From Choristoneura fumiferana (lineage: Eukaryota > Arthropoda > Insecta > Lepidoptera > Tortricidae), in the NCBI RefSeq assembly GCF_025370935.1, contig NC_133492.1, positions 17,326,476 to 17,390,475 on the forward strand: a stretch of DNA of 64,000 nt, given 5' to 3'. The notes beneath the pieces were generated by a model that was given only the letters and a program-made list of their open reading frames with translations, searched no databases and was not told where the DNA came from. The number at the start of each line of letters is the position of its first letter. The stretch's first letter is position 1. A program made the position numbers and the translations under genes. This document shows, in pieces, positions 10,966 through 21,683 of the stretch.

Positions 10966-11364
10966 AGGTATGTGATTGTAAGAGTAATAATTAGAAGCTG
11001 TAAAGGAACCCCGGCTAGCCACCAAGCCAGAAGTACGAAAACCTGTGGTACTGAAACGTCGCGTCAGCGTATCTTCGGCTGGCAGCCAGTTTCGAAGTCG
11101 ATACTTAAGCTTACGATTAAACTTGAGCATGGGACATCCTTCCAACAGGGTTTGGATAAATATAAAAGCATGGGTGGGTTGAATTGAAAGCCACCATAAT
11201 ACTCTTGACCTTTTTATTGCAATATTCAGGATTACACGCGAAAAGTATCGGTTGATTATCCGATATATTAAAAGTTATTGTATTATTAATTATGTTATTA
11301 GTGTATGTAATGTTCACCTCGAGATATTTCTTTAAGATCCGTAGTCAACTACTACTACTACTGC
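10966..11364. other. No recognised gene
   Basis: A plus-strand stretch (about 11030-11150) stays open and ends near a GT, but no family is recognised. The remainder is AT-rich. Confidence 0.25.
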
Positions 11365-11805
11365 TGTGTGTGTTGCCAGTGATGACATACGGATCTGAGA
11401 CGTGGGCGCTAACGATGGGCCTCGTGAGAAAACTCAAAGTCACTCAGAGGGCTATGGAGAGGACTATGCTCGGGGTTTCTCTGCGGGATAGAATTAGAAA
11501 CGATGATATCCGCAGTAGAACTAAGGTTACCGACATAGCCCGAAGAATTGCGAAATTAAAGTGGCAGTGGGCGGGGCACATTGCTCGCAGGACTGATGGC
11601 CGATGGTGTCGAAAGGTTCTCGAATGGCGTCCACGGACCGGGAGACGAGCTGTCGGTAGGCCTCCAACAAGATGGAGCGACGACTTGGTTAAGACCGCGG
11701 GATCGCGGTGGATGCGGAAAACACAAGACTGGTCTGAGTGGAGAGCCTTGGGGAGGCCTATGTCCAGCAATGGACGTCTTTTCGTCTTTTGATGAGGATG
11801 AGTCA
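11365..11805 (+). pseudogene. LINE endonuclease/reverse-transcriptase C-terminus, 5' truncated
   Basis: Encodes the thumb and C-terminal part of a lepidopteran non-LTR retrotransposon: PVMTYGSETWAL, then LRDRIRNDDIRSRT, KWQWAGHIARRTDGRW, RKVLEWRPRTGRR, VGRPPTRWSDDLVK. A missing base near 11751 shifts the frame so the family's usual GEAYVQQWT end is read in another frame, then the (GATGAGGATGA) 3' end. The catalytic domain is absent, as expected for 5' truncation on insertion. It is the best preserved of at least five copies here. Confidence 0.85.
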
Positions 11806-12310
11806 ACTAGGAACCCTTATAGTTTTGCCGTGTCTGTCCGTTTGTCTGTCTGCCTGTCTGTCTGTCTGTCCGCGGGTAAGCTCAGAGACCGTTAGTACTA
11901 GAAAGCTGTAATTTGACATGAGTATATATATCAGTCACGCCGACAAAGTGGTACAATAAAAAAGACTAAAAAAAATTTTTTAGAGTACCGACGTAAAGTG
12001 GGAGTGATTTTTTTTCTCGACTAACCCTATATTGTGGGGTCTTGTTGGATAGGTCTTTTAAATCCATTGGGGGGTTGCTAAGACAATTTTTCTATTCAGT
12101 GGTCTGTTTGCGAAATACTCAACTTTAAAGTGAACATTTTCATTGAAATCGAGTCCCCCCGCCGCCTCTAAAATCTAAACTGTTGTGAAAAAATTTGAAA
12201 AAATTCAGAATGGTAGTAAATATATCAAAATTTACTAGGAAAATTATAGCAGCTAAGATTGCTTGAGAATTATTAGTAGTTTAAGAGTAAATAGCAGTTT
12301 AGGGTTCTGT
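11806..12310 (+). repeat. Dispersed repeat, CTGTCTGTC..AGAAAGCTGTAATTT family
   Basis: Begins near GGAACCCTTATAGTTTTGCC with a TCTG microsatellite (11828-11871), then AGAAAGCTGTAATTT, GACAAAGTGGTACAAT, TTGGATAGGTCTTTTAAA, GCGAAATACTCAACTTTAAA. Other copies: 12905-13545 (minus), 19030-19400 (minus), 45340-45990 (plus) and a fragment at 14688-14780. No coding potential seen. Confidence 0.7.
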
Positions 12311-12460
12311 ACTCAACGGGACCCTATTACTGAGACTCCGCTGTCTGTCTATCTGTATATCTGTCTGTCCGTCCGTCACAGGGTTCTATCTCTTAAGCCG
12401 TAATAGCTAGACACTTGAAAGTTTCACATATTAAGTATGTATTACTGTGGCCGCTATAAT
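12300..12460 (+). repeat. Dispersed repeat, GGACCCTATTACTGAGACTC family
   Basis: Shares GACCCTATTACTGAGACTCC, GTCCGTCCGTCACAGG and TGAAAGTTTCACATATTA with 49695-49995 (plus) and the reverse complement of 35930-36095. Confidence 0.65.
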
Positions 12461-12660
12461 CGAGGAAGACATGCACCATCTGTAACTACCAATCTAACCT
12501 AAGTTTGACTTTAAAAAAAATGATGTAGTTAAAATTTAAATTGACGCATAGGTAAGTTAAGGTTATGTTTAAGTTTGCATCAGCCCGAAGGGCCAAAACT
12601 ACACAAAAACTGCAGAGCTCCGTCGACCGACACTGTTACTGTGTCTATTAAAATTAGGAA

Positions 12661-12780
12661 AAATCTGGCCGCGGCCCGCTCGCGCGGCAGCCGACGCGCC
12701 GCGCTGCCGGCCGCGGGCCGCCCTCCAGGAGGGCGGCTGCCGACGAGCCGCGCTGCCGGCTACCATAGACACGTTGAGTG
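12661..12780. repeat. GC-rich patch with internal repeats
   Basis: About 75-80% GC in an AT-rich setting. Contains a small perfect hairpin (CCGCCCTCC/GGAGGGCGG) and a direct repeat around GAGCCGCGCTGCCGGC. Open frames on both strands follow from composition. Confidence 0.5.
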
Positions 12781-12904
12781 AATTATGGGCCCGGTAAAAC
12801 AATTTGCAGATGGAGTAGAATACATATTTACCGCCGCCTCTAACGGGATCGCGGAAAATTATGTAAAAACTATTAAGAAAGCCATTAAAAAAAACGTCCA
12901 AGAG

Positions 12905-13545
12905 CGTGTCGGACACGCCCAAAATAGGGTTCCGTAGCCATTACAAAAAAATTAAATAATATTTTTCTACGGATTTCGTATTTTGTACGGAATATTCCAA
13001 GTTTAGGTATATTTTATACCTTAGGCTGCTATTTACTTTCAAACTACTAATAATTCTCAAGAAAACTTCACCGTTATAGTTTTCCTTGTAAGTTTGATAT
13101 ACTTACTTACTACCATCCTGAATTTTTGAAATTTTTCCACCCACCGTTAGTTTAGATTTTAGAAGGGGGGGACGCTTGATTTTAATGAAAATTTGCACTT
13201 TAAAGTTGAATATTTTGCAAACAAATCACTTAATCGATAAATCGTTTTAGCAACCCCCTAATGGTTTTAAAAGTCTATCCAACGATACCCCACACTGCGA
13301 GGTTGGATGAGAAAAAAGTCACCCCCACTTTACGTCTATGGGAGGTACACTAAAAAAATATTTTTGAATTTTTTATTGTACCATTTTGCCGGCATAGTTT
13401 ACATATATATTCGTCCAAAATTACAGCTTTCTAGCATTGATAGTCCCTGAGCAAAGCCGCGGACGGACAGACAGACCGACAGACATGGCGAAACTATAAT
13501 GGTTCCGTTTTTTCCATTTTGGCTACGGAACGCTAAAAAGCGGTC
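12905..13545 (-). repeat. Dispersed repeat, second copy in inverted orientation
   Basis: Reverse complement of the family at 11806-12310, with a fuller 3' side (CCGTAGCCATTAC, GTATAAAATATACC). Together the two copies form an inverted pair around the GC-rich patch. Confidence 0.7.
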
Positions 13546-13834
13546 ATTGAGAAAAATGGTGTTCTAAAATAACTTAACACATTATTATTATATTACCGCA
13601 GATTTATTATATTTATAACACTGCAATACCGGAGAAAGTTCTTCCGTGCTGCTCATGGGGCGGTTACGGACCCGATGGGAAGTGTTAAGGCCAGATAGGG
13701 AAGCTAAGGTCTTTAAAAGCTAACAAAATTATACAGCGGCTAGTGGGGGCACAAATAGGATAGGTACTGATACTGGGGGTAGGAGACATTGGTATCGGAG
13801 TTATTGAAAGTGACAAAATTGGCAACCTGAAAAG

Positions 13835-14215
13835 GTATACAAAAAAGTGTACAATAAATTGCCTTTAAATACAAAAAATATCAAAAATAATACCTTATTT
13901 ATAGCTAAGTTAAAAACAGACCTTTTACAAAAACTTTATTATTCTATCACAGACTTTTTAAATGAATAAAAATATAGATATTTTATTTGTTTGTTTAGAA
14001 ATAAATTTGTTGTGATATTAAATTAATACACATTTAGGTAGAAACAAATTATTATCGTGCCATACTTGTGTAATAGAATTAGATTATAATTACATACATA
14101 ACAATTGTGGCTATACCCTACCAGGGTGCATAATTTCTGTAAGTACTAGTATTTATAAGTCTTATGTTTTTGCCAATTAATGAATACTGAATACTGAGTA
14201 TCAACAACATTAGGT
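13835..14215 (+). pseudogene. LINE 3' end (Jockey/CR1-like), 5' truncated
   Basis: A short plus-strand reading, LPLNTKNIKNNTLFIAKLK then LYYSITDFLNE, resembles the extreme C-terminus of CR1/Jockey-type polyproteins. It is followed by about 240 bp of 3' UTR and a tail with repeated TGAATACTGA. Family match is from pattern memory. Confidence 0.5.
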
Positions 14216-14289
14216 AGCACGGCTTGTAATAAAACAGGTGCTAGTGGTAACGAAATACATCGTCATATACTTAGACCAACTAAGACGGA

Positions 14290-14865
14290 AAACGCGGAAT
14301 TCTTTAGCTTGTCCGATGGATATGGAGTCTCCGTTGAGTTAAGGGTAAGAGAGAAGGCACCGCCTGCAGAGAGCACTAGTGACTCAACAGTCGGTCAGAG
14401 CAGCGCCGGTGAGGCGTGCGAGCGTCGAGGGAGAGGGCGACGAGCGGCGACGACTGTTTCTCCACACCAGTAAAGGGCCACTGTATCCGAAAGATTAGAG
14501 TCGTTCGTAATTCGTTATTTACCGCCCTTAAGACACAATGTACTATTATAAAGGCTGTCACCCTCCACCATAAGTGGAGATGAAACGCGTATGGGTGTCC
14601 ACATAAGGCCGAATGGTCGGAAACGTTTTAATGTTTATTTGGGTACAAAAGGAAAGAATAAGAAGAAAGTTTTTTTGGGTTAATCCATGCAAAATTACAA
14701 CTTTCTAGCTCTTATAGTCGCTAAGATACTTAAGTCGTGAACGAATGGACGGACAGACAGACACAGGTAAACTATAAGAGCACTGCACGAGATCGGCGTG
14801 TCGACGTGAGCATTCCACCAGACATACACGTACGTGTACATAATGTGTCGTTTTATATCTATCAG
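14290..14865. other. Mixed GC-rich stretch, no gene assigned
   Basis: A moderately GC-rich plus-strand stretch (14345-14475) stays open (REKAPPAESTSDST and onward). A fragment of the AGAAAGCTGTAATTT repeat lies at 14688-14780. Without a recognised family I do not call a gene. Confidence 0.25.
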
Positions 14866-15082
14866 GGCGCTGGAGGTGTCTACTGGGCGCGCGGCAGCTG
14901 CTCCGCGAGCTCGAGACGGCGCCGGGCGAGTGTTGGGCTCACGGGCCGAGCCGCTCACGGGCAAGGCGCTGCCGAAGACCGACGCCGCGCCCGCAGCCCC
15001 CGCCGGCCCCGCCACCTCCGACGCTCTGCAGCGCGCAAGGGAGGACCGTGACCGACTCATACACGATTTAAAGCGCCGTTAG
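14866..15082 (+). CDS. Possible terminal coding exon, unknown protein
   Basis: After a plausible acceptor (TATCTATCAG) a frame runs 72 codons to TAG. It is Ala/Arg-rich, then has a charged segment TSDALQRAREDRDRLIHDLK that could form a helix or coiled coil. It is strongly GC-rich (third positions mostly G or C), unlike its surroundings, as real exons here are (compare the P450). A neighbouring frame begins ARQLLRELETAPGE, which also looks helical, so a frame break near 14925 is possible. No upstream exon was found and no family is recognised. A GC-rich repeat could give the same picture. Confidence 0.35.
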
Positions 15083-15234
15083 CCAATGACCGGATGTGTT
15101 CATTAAAATTATTGATTGTTTTGATCGATTGATTAATTGTATTCCATACTACCCTTAGCTCTGTCTGCATATCTGTTACCTCTTCACGCTTCACGCTTAA
15201 ACCACTGAAATGATTTATATGTATATACTATAAT

Positions 15235-16095
15235 ATTCCTACTAATAGGTAACAGGCAGACAGAGTTATTTTCACATTAAATGTGAAATATATTATTATA
15301 CCACGAGCTTTACGGTGAAGGAAAACATCGTGAGGAAACATCCAATCCGCACTGGGCCCGCGTGGGACGTATATAGGCTGGGATGATGATGATATTATTA
15401 TACCTAAATGTGAAAGTAACTCTGTCTGTCTGTTACCTTTTCACGCTTCAACCGCTGAACTGATTTAGACGAAATTCCTTGTTGGGTCTTGGCGTCCCGG
15501 GAAAGAACATAGGATAGTTTTTATCTCGGAAAATTGCATAGTTCCCGGGGAATAGCGATAAACGAATTATACGCGGGCGGGGAGACGACCCTGGCCGGAC
15601 CAACAGGATGTCACTACCAGATTATTGTATTTTCACGCAATTTACATAAGTATTCCAAATTTCAAGTCAATCTACAGACAGACAGAGTTATTTTCACATT
15701 AAATGTGAAATATATTATTATACCTAAATGTGAAAGTAACTCTGTCTGTCTGTTACCTTTTCACGCTTTAACCGCTGAACTGATTTAGACGAAATTCCTT
15801 GTTGGGTCTTGGCGTCCCGGGAAAGAACATAGGATAGTTTTATCCCGCAAAAGTGCATAGTTCCCGCGGAATACCGATAAACGAATTCTACGTGGGCGGG
15901 GAGACGATCCTGGCCGGACCACCAGGATGTCACTTCCCGATTATTGTATTGTCACGCAATTTACAAATTTCAAGTCAATCCGGATACAACAATAATCTGG
16001 CAATCTGACAATACAATAATCTGGTAGTGACATCCTGGTGTTCCGGCCAGGATCGTCTTCCCGCCCGCGTACAATTCGTTTATCGCTATCCCGCG
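15235..16095. mobile_element. Cluster of tandem and inverted Helitron-like pieces
   Basis: Two direct copies (about 15405-15600 and 15715-15960) share GTGAAAGTAACTCTGTCTG, GTTGGGTCTTGGCGTCCCGG and GGGAAAGAACATAGGATAG, ending in GGGGAGACGA. Each is preceded by an inverted short piece (GACAGAGTTATTTTCACATT) so that ATTT(A)AATGTGAAA makes small palindromes. A reversed 3' piece lies at 16000-16095. A SINE tail (ACGGTGAAGGAAAACATCG) is inserted at 15303-15390. Confidence 0.65.
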
Positions 16096-17229
16096 GGAAC
16101 TACTGGAAGTTGGTCAAATTTAACTTGCAAGATTTGACTACAGACAACAGGACAGGTGAAACTAAATAAAAGCTTGTAAAAAATTTGCCATAACTCAAGA
16201 CAAAATATCTTTCATTGCATATGCTAACTTCTAATAATAAATCAAAAAAATGTTCTATAATATTAAAGTATATATCAATATCTACAAAAAACTTAGGAAT
16301 ATCTAATGTCCAACCATTGTAATTATAATTATGTCCATATAACTACTTCTTAAAAGTTGATAGAAATGCCCCAATATCAGACCATGTTATTAATAGATAC
16401 CTCTGTATTAATCCTTAGCCAAATAAATCATTTCATATTCAAGAGTGTTTCAATACCTATAGATTACTTTTTGAATTATTCAAATTGGAGATTCCATTCA
16501 AAAGATGGTATGAATTTAAAGATATCTACCAACACAGACTCGGTAAGCCAACAATTAGCACCTCCATTTGCTTGGTGGAAGCTGATGACGCTAGAATGTG
16601 CTGTGCCACATAAAAAGATGTGAAGTAAAAAAAACTCATTACCAAAGAGTCGAATTTTCATGGCATCTTTTGGTTCTGTCATAGTGACTTTTCACTTATC
16701 GTTTTCTGATATACATATCTATCGATACACAACACAGGTACCTACTAAAGAAGATTAAAAGTACACCTATAAACAATAGGCCAATAGGCAGCCTTAAGTT
16801 AAAGAGCAATCTCTTCCAATTAACTCTTGAGCAATAACAATTTCTAATTTAGGTTCAGTTTTTTTTCCAATTTTATGTTGAAATTCTTCTGTTGTAATGT
16901 TAACAACTGTTCCATTAATGTCTCTATAAAGGAATAGATGTTTTTTTTTCATATTTTCCAGTTTTAAACTACTTCTTTTACAGCCAAATATCAATTTGTA
17001 TTTGTATGCAGAAAAAGAATGCAACTGAACTACATAACATGATACAAGTAAGTTTAAAACAATCTAATTTAAACTAATATATCAACATCATTTAGGTAGA
17101 GTCAATAAGTGAGAAATCACTATGAGAGGTCAAAAAATGCCATGAAAAATTCCGCTCTCTGCTCATTACCATCAATAAAGTACCTACCTAAGCAAAGGCA
17201 ATGATACAGCCGACCATGTATAATAATAA

Positions 17230-17620
17230 ATTTACTAATATACCAACCAACATAGGTCAAAAATATCCAAGTTGAAGTGGCAATGGGCGGCTCACATCAC
17301 TCAGAAGAACAGATAGCCGCTGGGGGAGAAAAGTTCTCGAGTGGCAATCATAAACCGCAAGACAAGTGTTGGCAGGCCTCCCACTAGGTTGACTGAGGAC
17401 ATTGTGAGAATTGCAGGCTAGAGTGAATAGGCTGTTACTGAACCAGTACACAGATACCTTGGGCGACATCTGTACCTAACATCAGGTGAGATAGCGGTCA
17501 ATCACGGTCAATTGTATGGAAAAAAAACTGTGGATTGTGGCTAGTTGTGATTTATATTCTGGCGTTCTAGAGGGAGGCCTTTGTTCAGCAGTGGAAGTCT
17601 TCTGGCTGATGATGATGATG
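17230..17620 (+). pseudogene. LINE C-terminus and 3' end within right arm
   Basis: Plus-strand partner of the fragment at 3380-3780: AAGTTGAAGTGGCAATGGGC, then broken frames and GGAGGCCTTTGTTCAGCAGTG ending in (GATGAT)n. It was present before the arm was duplicated, because both arms carry it at the same place. Confidence 0.75.
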
Positions 17621-17624
17621 ATCA

Positions 17625-17725
17625 CACCAATTAACCAAGTCCGAAAGTAACCTAAGCTAATGTTATGAGTAAACATTCATATTTTTCATACAAATATCTG
17701 CCCCGCCTGGGTATCGACCTCAAAC
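17625..17725 (-). repeat. SINE fragment in right arm
   Basis: Minus strand has GAGGTCGATACCCAGGCGGG (B-box-like) and GCAGATATTTGTATGAA, the same signature as the SINE at 50475-50705. The left-arm copy is at about 3270-3370. Confidence 0.55.
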
Positions 17726-18335
17726 TTCGTATAAATAATCGCCATATATAAAACATATTTAAGAGAAATCTCATATCAACTCATTACATCTAACAATACT
17801 CGTCGCACACGATTCATTACTTGTTATTATATATGGACAAAAATTACTTAATTCTCTTGCTAAAAAGTTTTCAAAACTTCCTCAGAAAACTACGCAGTTT
17901 GACATTTGGTTTGCTAGCTTGACGTTTGTTTGTATCATTTAGGTATGACGAATGTGTGAGAACACGAAAAGTACAAAATTTTCTTGAAATCAGCATAAAA
18001 ACTTGCTTTAAACCATATCTTGAGCAAGCAGAATGTTGGAAATGTATAATTTGAATTATTTATTGGAATTTTAGGTCCTTTTTCAGTTAATAATCCATTT
18101 ACCGGTGTTTTACCGGTTTTTAAATGAAATTGTGAAACGCGCTTTATTAATCCATTCGTTCTTTCCATTTTTTTTCCATTCACGAAGCCTCCCGAAGATC
18201 AACTCGAAAGTAGTCTATGGTTTCGACACAAACGACACGTAAACGAAGTTACTTCGTGGTAGCACTCGCAGACGAACTTCGTTCAACTTTCGTTGCGGGC
18301 GAAGTTTCCAACTTCGAGTTTCGTGGTAGCACTCC

Positions 18336-19029
18336 CTACTTTACTGAAAGCTAAGACGGGTCATATGATTCATCTCGCTCTCAGTTTAATTGTTAAGTTT
18401 TGATAGACGCATTAGACGCATGAGTTTCGACGTCCCAAATCAGCAGCTCGAGTTTTCGCTTTCATATTATTGTTTTTTAAAAATTGTAAAGGAAAAAGCA
18501 AAGGGTCTAAGATTTATGTAAACCCTGTCCAATTTAAGCGCGTAATTTTAATGTCGCGTCTTTTTTGCCATATTAATTAAAACTTGTGAAATATTGTTTT
18601 TATTAAGATTTTTATTTTAAAATAACTTGTTATTTTAAAGAAAAAATAATGATGGTATTTATTTTTTGCTTTGTCAAAGTCAGCAGAAAAGAGCGGAGGA
18701 AATTGTGAATTTTGGAAGATAAAGGGACGTTCTCTAACTTTAAAGTTGCATTTGCGAAGTTTAAACATAAAGAGTTTATGAATTATAAGTCAGCAAGGAC
18801 TGACAGAAGGCCTCAAGGAGGACTGTTTCTATGATTGGCTGTTAAATTATAAAGTTTTAACATTACATTTTTGAAAACCAGCTTAGATCGTGGTTACGCC
18901 CAAGGTCCCAACTTTTTCTAAGGTTTTGTATTTAGGACGAAAGTAGGCAAATAAGAAATTTTATACTTTGATGTTAGTATCTTAAACTTATAGTTTCAAG
19001 CAAAGTTAATTATCGTTATTCTTGTAAAT
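18336..19029. other. No recognised gene
   Basis: AT-rich flank of the right arm; nothing identifiable beyond short open frames. Confidence 0.3.
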
Positions 19030-19400
19030 TTCTATTACCTCTCACTAAATTATGATAGTTTTAAAATTTGAAACCATTGAGTTAGCCGATTTAAAAAAAT
19101 GAAGTTGACTTTAACGTTGAAGATTTTAAAACAGATCATTGGATAAAAAATTGATGAGGTACCTTGCAATGATTTTAAAGGATCTAATCCAACGATACCA
19201 CACAATAGGGTTAGACGAGAAAAAAAACACCCCACTAACATCTGTTGGAGTACCCCAAAACATTATATTTTTTATATTCGTGCGAAATTACAGCCATCTA
19301 GCACTGGTGGTCTGAGAAATGCTGCGGTTGGACGGACATATACACAGACAGACGGGTCTCGGTCCGGATCCATACCGTCGCATGTCCTTAAGTCAAGTGC
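19030..19400 (-). repeat. Dispersed repeat, third copy, degenerate
   Basis: Contains ATCCAACGATACCACACAAT, AAATTACAGCCATCTAGCA and ACAGACAGACGGG in the order expected for the reverse complement of 11806-12310. Confidence 0.6.
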
Positions 19401-20430
19401 CATACCAATTTTGTCCTAATCGCTCTTGACATATCGTTCATTAGTCATAAAGATTATAAGCCATACTTAATGTTTCTTATGTCCTAAGAGTCATAAGCCA
19501 TAATATTACATTACCTAATGCTCAAAATACCTAATTACTTTAGCCATAATATAACATGAATAATGCCAAAATACTAATTACTTTAGCCATAATATAACAT
19601 GACCTAATGCAAAATACCTAATTGTTCTGTACTAATATTTATAACACATAACATCTTATGTCCTAATGTAATGTTCGTCCTAATCATCATTTGACGCTTT
19701 TTTCTCTGAAACCGTAATTTTTTCAGGGTTGTTATAATATAAACCTATCCTAAACTATAGAGTTCTACAGAATGACCACTTCAAAATTTCTGAAATATTT
19801 ACGGTTTCAGAAAAAAAACCAAACGTTATGGGAAATGATGATTAGGACAAACATTACATTAGGACATACGATGTTATGGATCGCGAATGGCACCCGAACT
19901 GCGTCCCCAACGGAACGAACTGCTACCAGAAAAAGTAGGTTAGGTGCAAACTGCTACCAGAAAAGTAGGTTAGGTTAGGTTAGAACTGCGTCCCCACAGA
20001 AACAAACTGCTTCCAGAAAAATATGTTAGGTTAGGTTAGAACTGAGTCCCCAAAGGAATCGAACTGCTACTAGTATTAAATCTTAGAGTAAACGTTAAGC
20101 ATATTTTATGACAAATAGTGTTTAGGGCAAGAGATCATTATGACCAAATTAATTAGGAAAAATACAATAAGGACAAAATAAATTAGGGATTCAATATAGA
20201 CCCATGATTATGGCATTCACTCTTAGGATATACATATAACTATTAGGACATATGAACATTAATACTAAAGACGATAGTGCACATAAGTATTAGGACATAC
20301 AATATTAGGGTAAAAAAAGTTATGGCACTTACATCAGGGAATACGTTGTTATGGCAAAAGATCATTGACCAAAGTTATTAGGGAACATACAATTAGGCAA
20401 AATATATTAGGGATTCCAATATAGACCCCA
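19380..20430. repeat. Imperfect inverted array of TGTCCTAA / TTAGGACA motifs
   Basis: The left half is dense in GTCCTAA, CCTAATG and GCCATAATATAACATG; the right half carries the complements TTAGGACA, ATTAGGG and TTATGGC. Innermost arms 19646-19692 and 19831-19880 pair over about 47 bp (ATGTAATGTTCGTCCTAATC and complement). The centre (19700-19830) has CTGAAACCGTAAT...ACGGTTTCAG. The right half is interrupted at 19880-20065 by a short tandem repeat. There is no coding capacity. It may be a large degenerate MITE. Confidence 0.6.
19890..20065. repeat. About 60-bp tandem repeat, roughly 3 copies, with (GGTTA)2-3 runs
   Basis: Units contain AACTGCGTCCCCA, ACGAACTGCTACCAGAAAA, then GTAGGTTAGGTTAGG. 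The GGTTAGGTTAGGTTAG runs equal up to three units of TTAGG, the common insect telomere repeat, but are short enough to be chance. Confidence 0.6.
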
Positions 20431-20688
20431 GACAGACAGATGGCAAAACTATAAGGATTCCGTTTTTTTTTCTCATTTTAATGTGTAATGTTCAATTAAA
20501 AAAATATAAGGAAAATAAAACATAAGTTAAATATTGACCAGCAACATAATAATACATGTCTCTAGCTGTTTCTTCGGTCAAAGTTGGCATTGCCATATAC
20601 CACAAGATCGCGTGACATTTTTATTCTTCTTGTAGTTCTTGTATAACTTGATTTATTGTAGGCAGGTTATAGTAGTTTTTTTTTCCAG

Positions 20689-20857
20689 CCAATAGATGGC
20701 GGCGACAAGCGAGCGACCTGCCTCGCGTGCCAAAAGGATTGCTCGTACAAAACCACCATAGCCAACTTAAAGACCCACCTTCGGCTGATGCACAATGAGT
20801 TGTACGAGCAAATGTTGGGGGGAGACGAAACCGAGTATTATTTGGAGCAGGACGAGG
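20689..20857 (+). CDS. BED-type zinc-finger exon (internal)
   Basis: Follows a strong acceptor (T-run, CCAG), runs 56 codons in phase 0 and ends at G|GTAAGT (phase 1). It encodes ATCLACQKDCSYKTTIANLK then THLRLMH: Cys at residues 11 and 14, His at 30 and 35, the C-x2-C...H-x4-H ligand set of BED fingers, which bind DNA in chromatin factors and hAT-type transposases. The conserved WxxF start of the BED domain is absent, so it should lie in an upstream exon I could not find. An acidic tail (GGDETEYYLEQDE) follows. The closely related exon at 23609-23819 shares SYKTTIANLK and the same donor phase. Host gene or domesticated transposase cannot be told apart here. Confidence 0.7.
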
Positions 20858-20871
20858 GTAAGTACCTGCGT

Positions 20872-20993
20872 TGCTACTCCGAAATTCGAAAATCGAAGTT
20901 TGTGTCGTTCGGTCCCTCAAACACATACTATTAATACGAAAACGAGAGGGACGGTACGATACGAACTTCGATTCTCGAATTTCGGAGCAGGCC
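20872..20993. mobile_element. Hairpin MITE, diverged copy, just after the BED exon donor
   Basis: TGCTACTCCGAAATTCGAAA at the left and its near complement TTCGAATTTCGGAGCA at the right, with CATACTATTAATACGAAAAC in the centre. Diverged relative of 7632-7754. It starts 9 bp after the donor GTAAGT. Confidence 0.7.
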
Positions 20994-21550
20994 CTCTGTT
21001 TAGTGAGGGTCCCTGTAATGAGGGCTGTCGTTTTTTGTCTCACTAGATGGCGCACTGTTGCGTGAGGTTTTTAAGTATGGCTTTCAAAGTCTGTTATTAC
21101 GGTTGTGAAAACAAAGTTTAGATTAAAATCATATTTAATACACCTTAAAACCGTACCATAAAAATATCGAGCATGCCACAGTGTTGCATAGTCCCCGTTT
21201 GTTCCGAAAAAAGGAGGACAAAGGTTTCCGAAAAACAAAACTGTTCAAAACACAGACATTCATTGCCCGGGAACGCATATTTGCCATAATTAATTTCAGA
21301 TACTTTTGCAAATATTCACAAATTATTCTAATTATAAATAAACCCGCGTAGCTCACCAAAAAACTATGAGATTTGACATTTCGGAGACCTCACGCTACAC
21401 TAGCGCCTCTAGCGGCGAATTCATACGCGATAGCCCTCATAGTGAGGTCCGTTTGACAACTTTGACATTTGCATCTCGTTCGTGAGTGCTAACTTAAGTT
21501 ACAGTGTTTTGTGGTAACACTGTTAAATTAGCTTTTTAGACCCTAATCCA
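20994..21550. other. No recognised gene
   Basis: Contains a short pair GAGGGCTGTCG / CGCGATAGCCCTC at 21017 and 21427 flanking AT-rich DNA. One copy of TTACAGTGTTTTGT is at 21499-21512. Confidence 0.3.
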
Positions 21551-21683
21551 TATATCGTCACTGCTTTGAAAAAATCCCGTATCTAAAATCAATATGTCAA
21601 CAAAATTGAACCTTGATGTAAAGTTCACTCAAAAAAAATATCTATTTGAGGTAAGAGTTTTCTTTAAAGTAGTGACGATATAC
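21551..21683. mobile_element. Small MITE-like inverted repeat
   Basis: ATATCGTCACTGCTTTGAAA (left) pairs with TTTCTTTAAAGTAGTGACGATA (right, imperfect) around 80 bp. No coding potential. Confidence 0.5.

Larger units (their letters stand above)
16234..18335 (-). repeat. Right arm of giant inverted repeat (about 2.1 kb)
   Basis: Reverse complement of 2663-4806. It is the better preserved arm: minus-strand frames at 16794-17024 (76 codons) and 17935-18183 (82 codons) are open here but broken in the left arm. Neither product is recognised; one contains LFLYRDINGTVVNITTEEF. It ends CGTGGTAGCACTCC at the outer edge. Confidence 0.85.

Noticed and set aside
11444..11806. Minus-strand 120-codon frame
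   Set aside because: It is antisense to the recognisable LINE C-terminus.
11828..11871. CRISPR-like or regulatory TCTG array
   Set aside because: It is a simple microsatellite inside a dispersed repeat copy.
12575..12922. Coding frames over the GC-rich patch
   Set aside because: Both strands are open because of composition; internal hairpin and direct repeats explain it.
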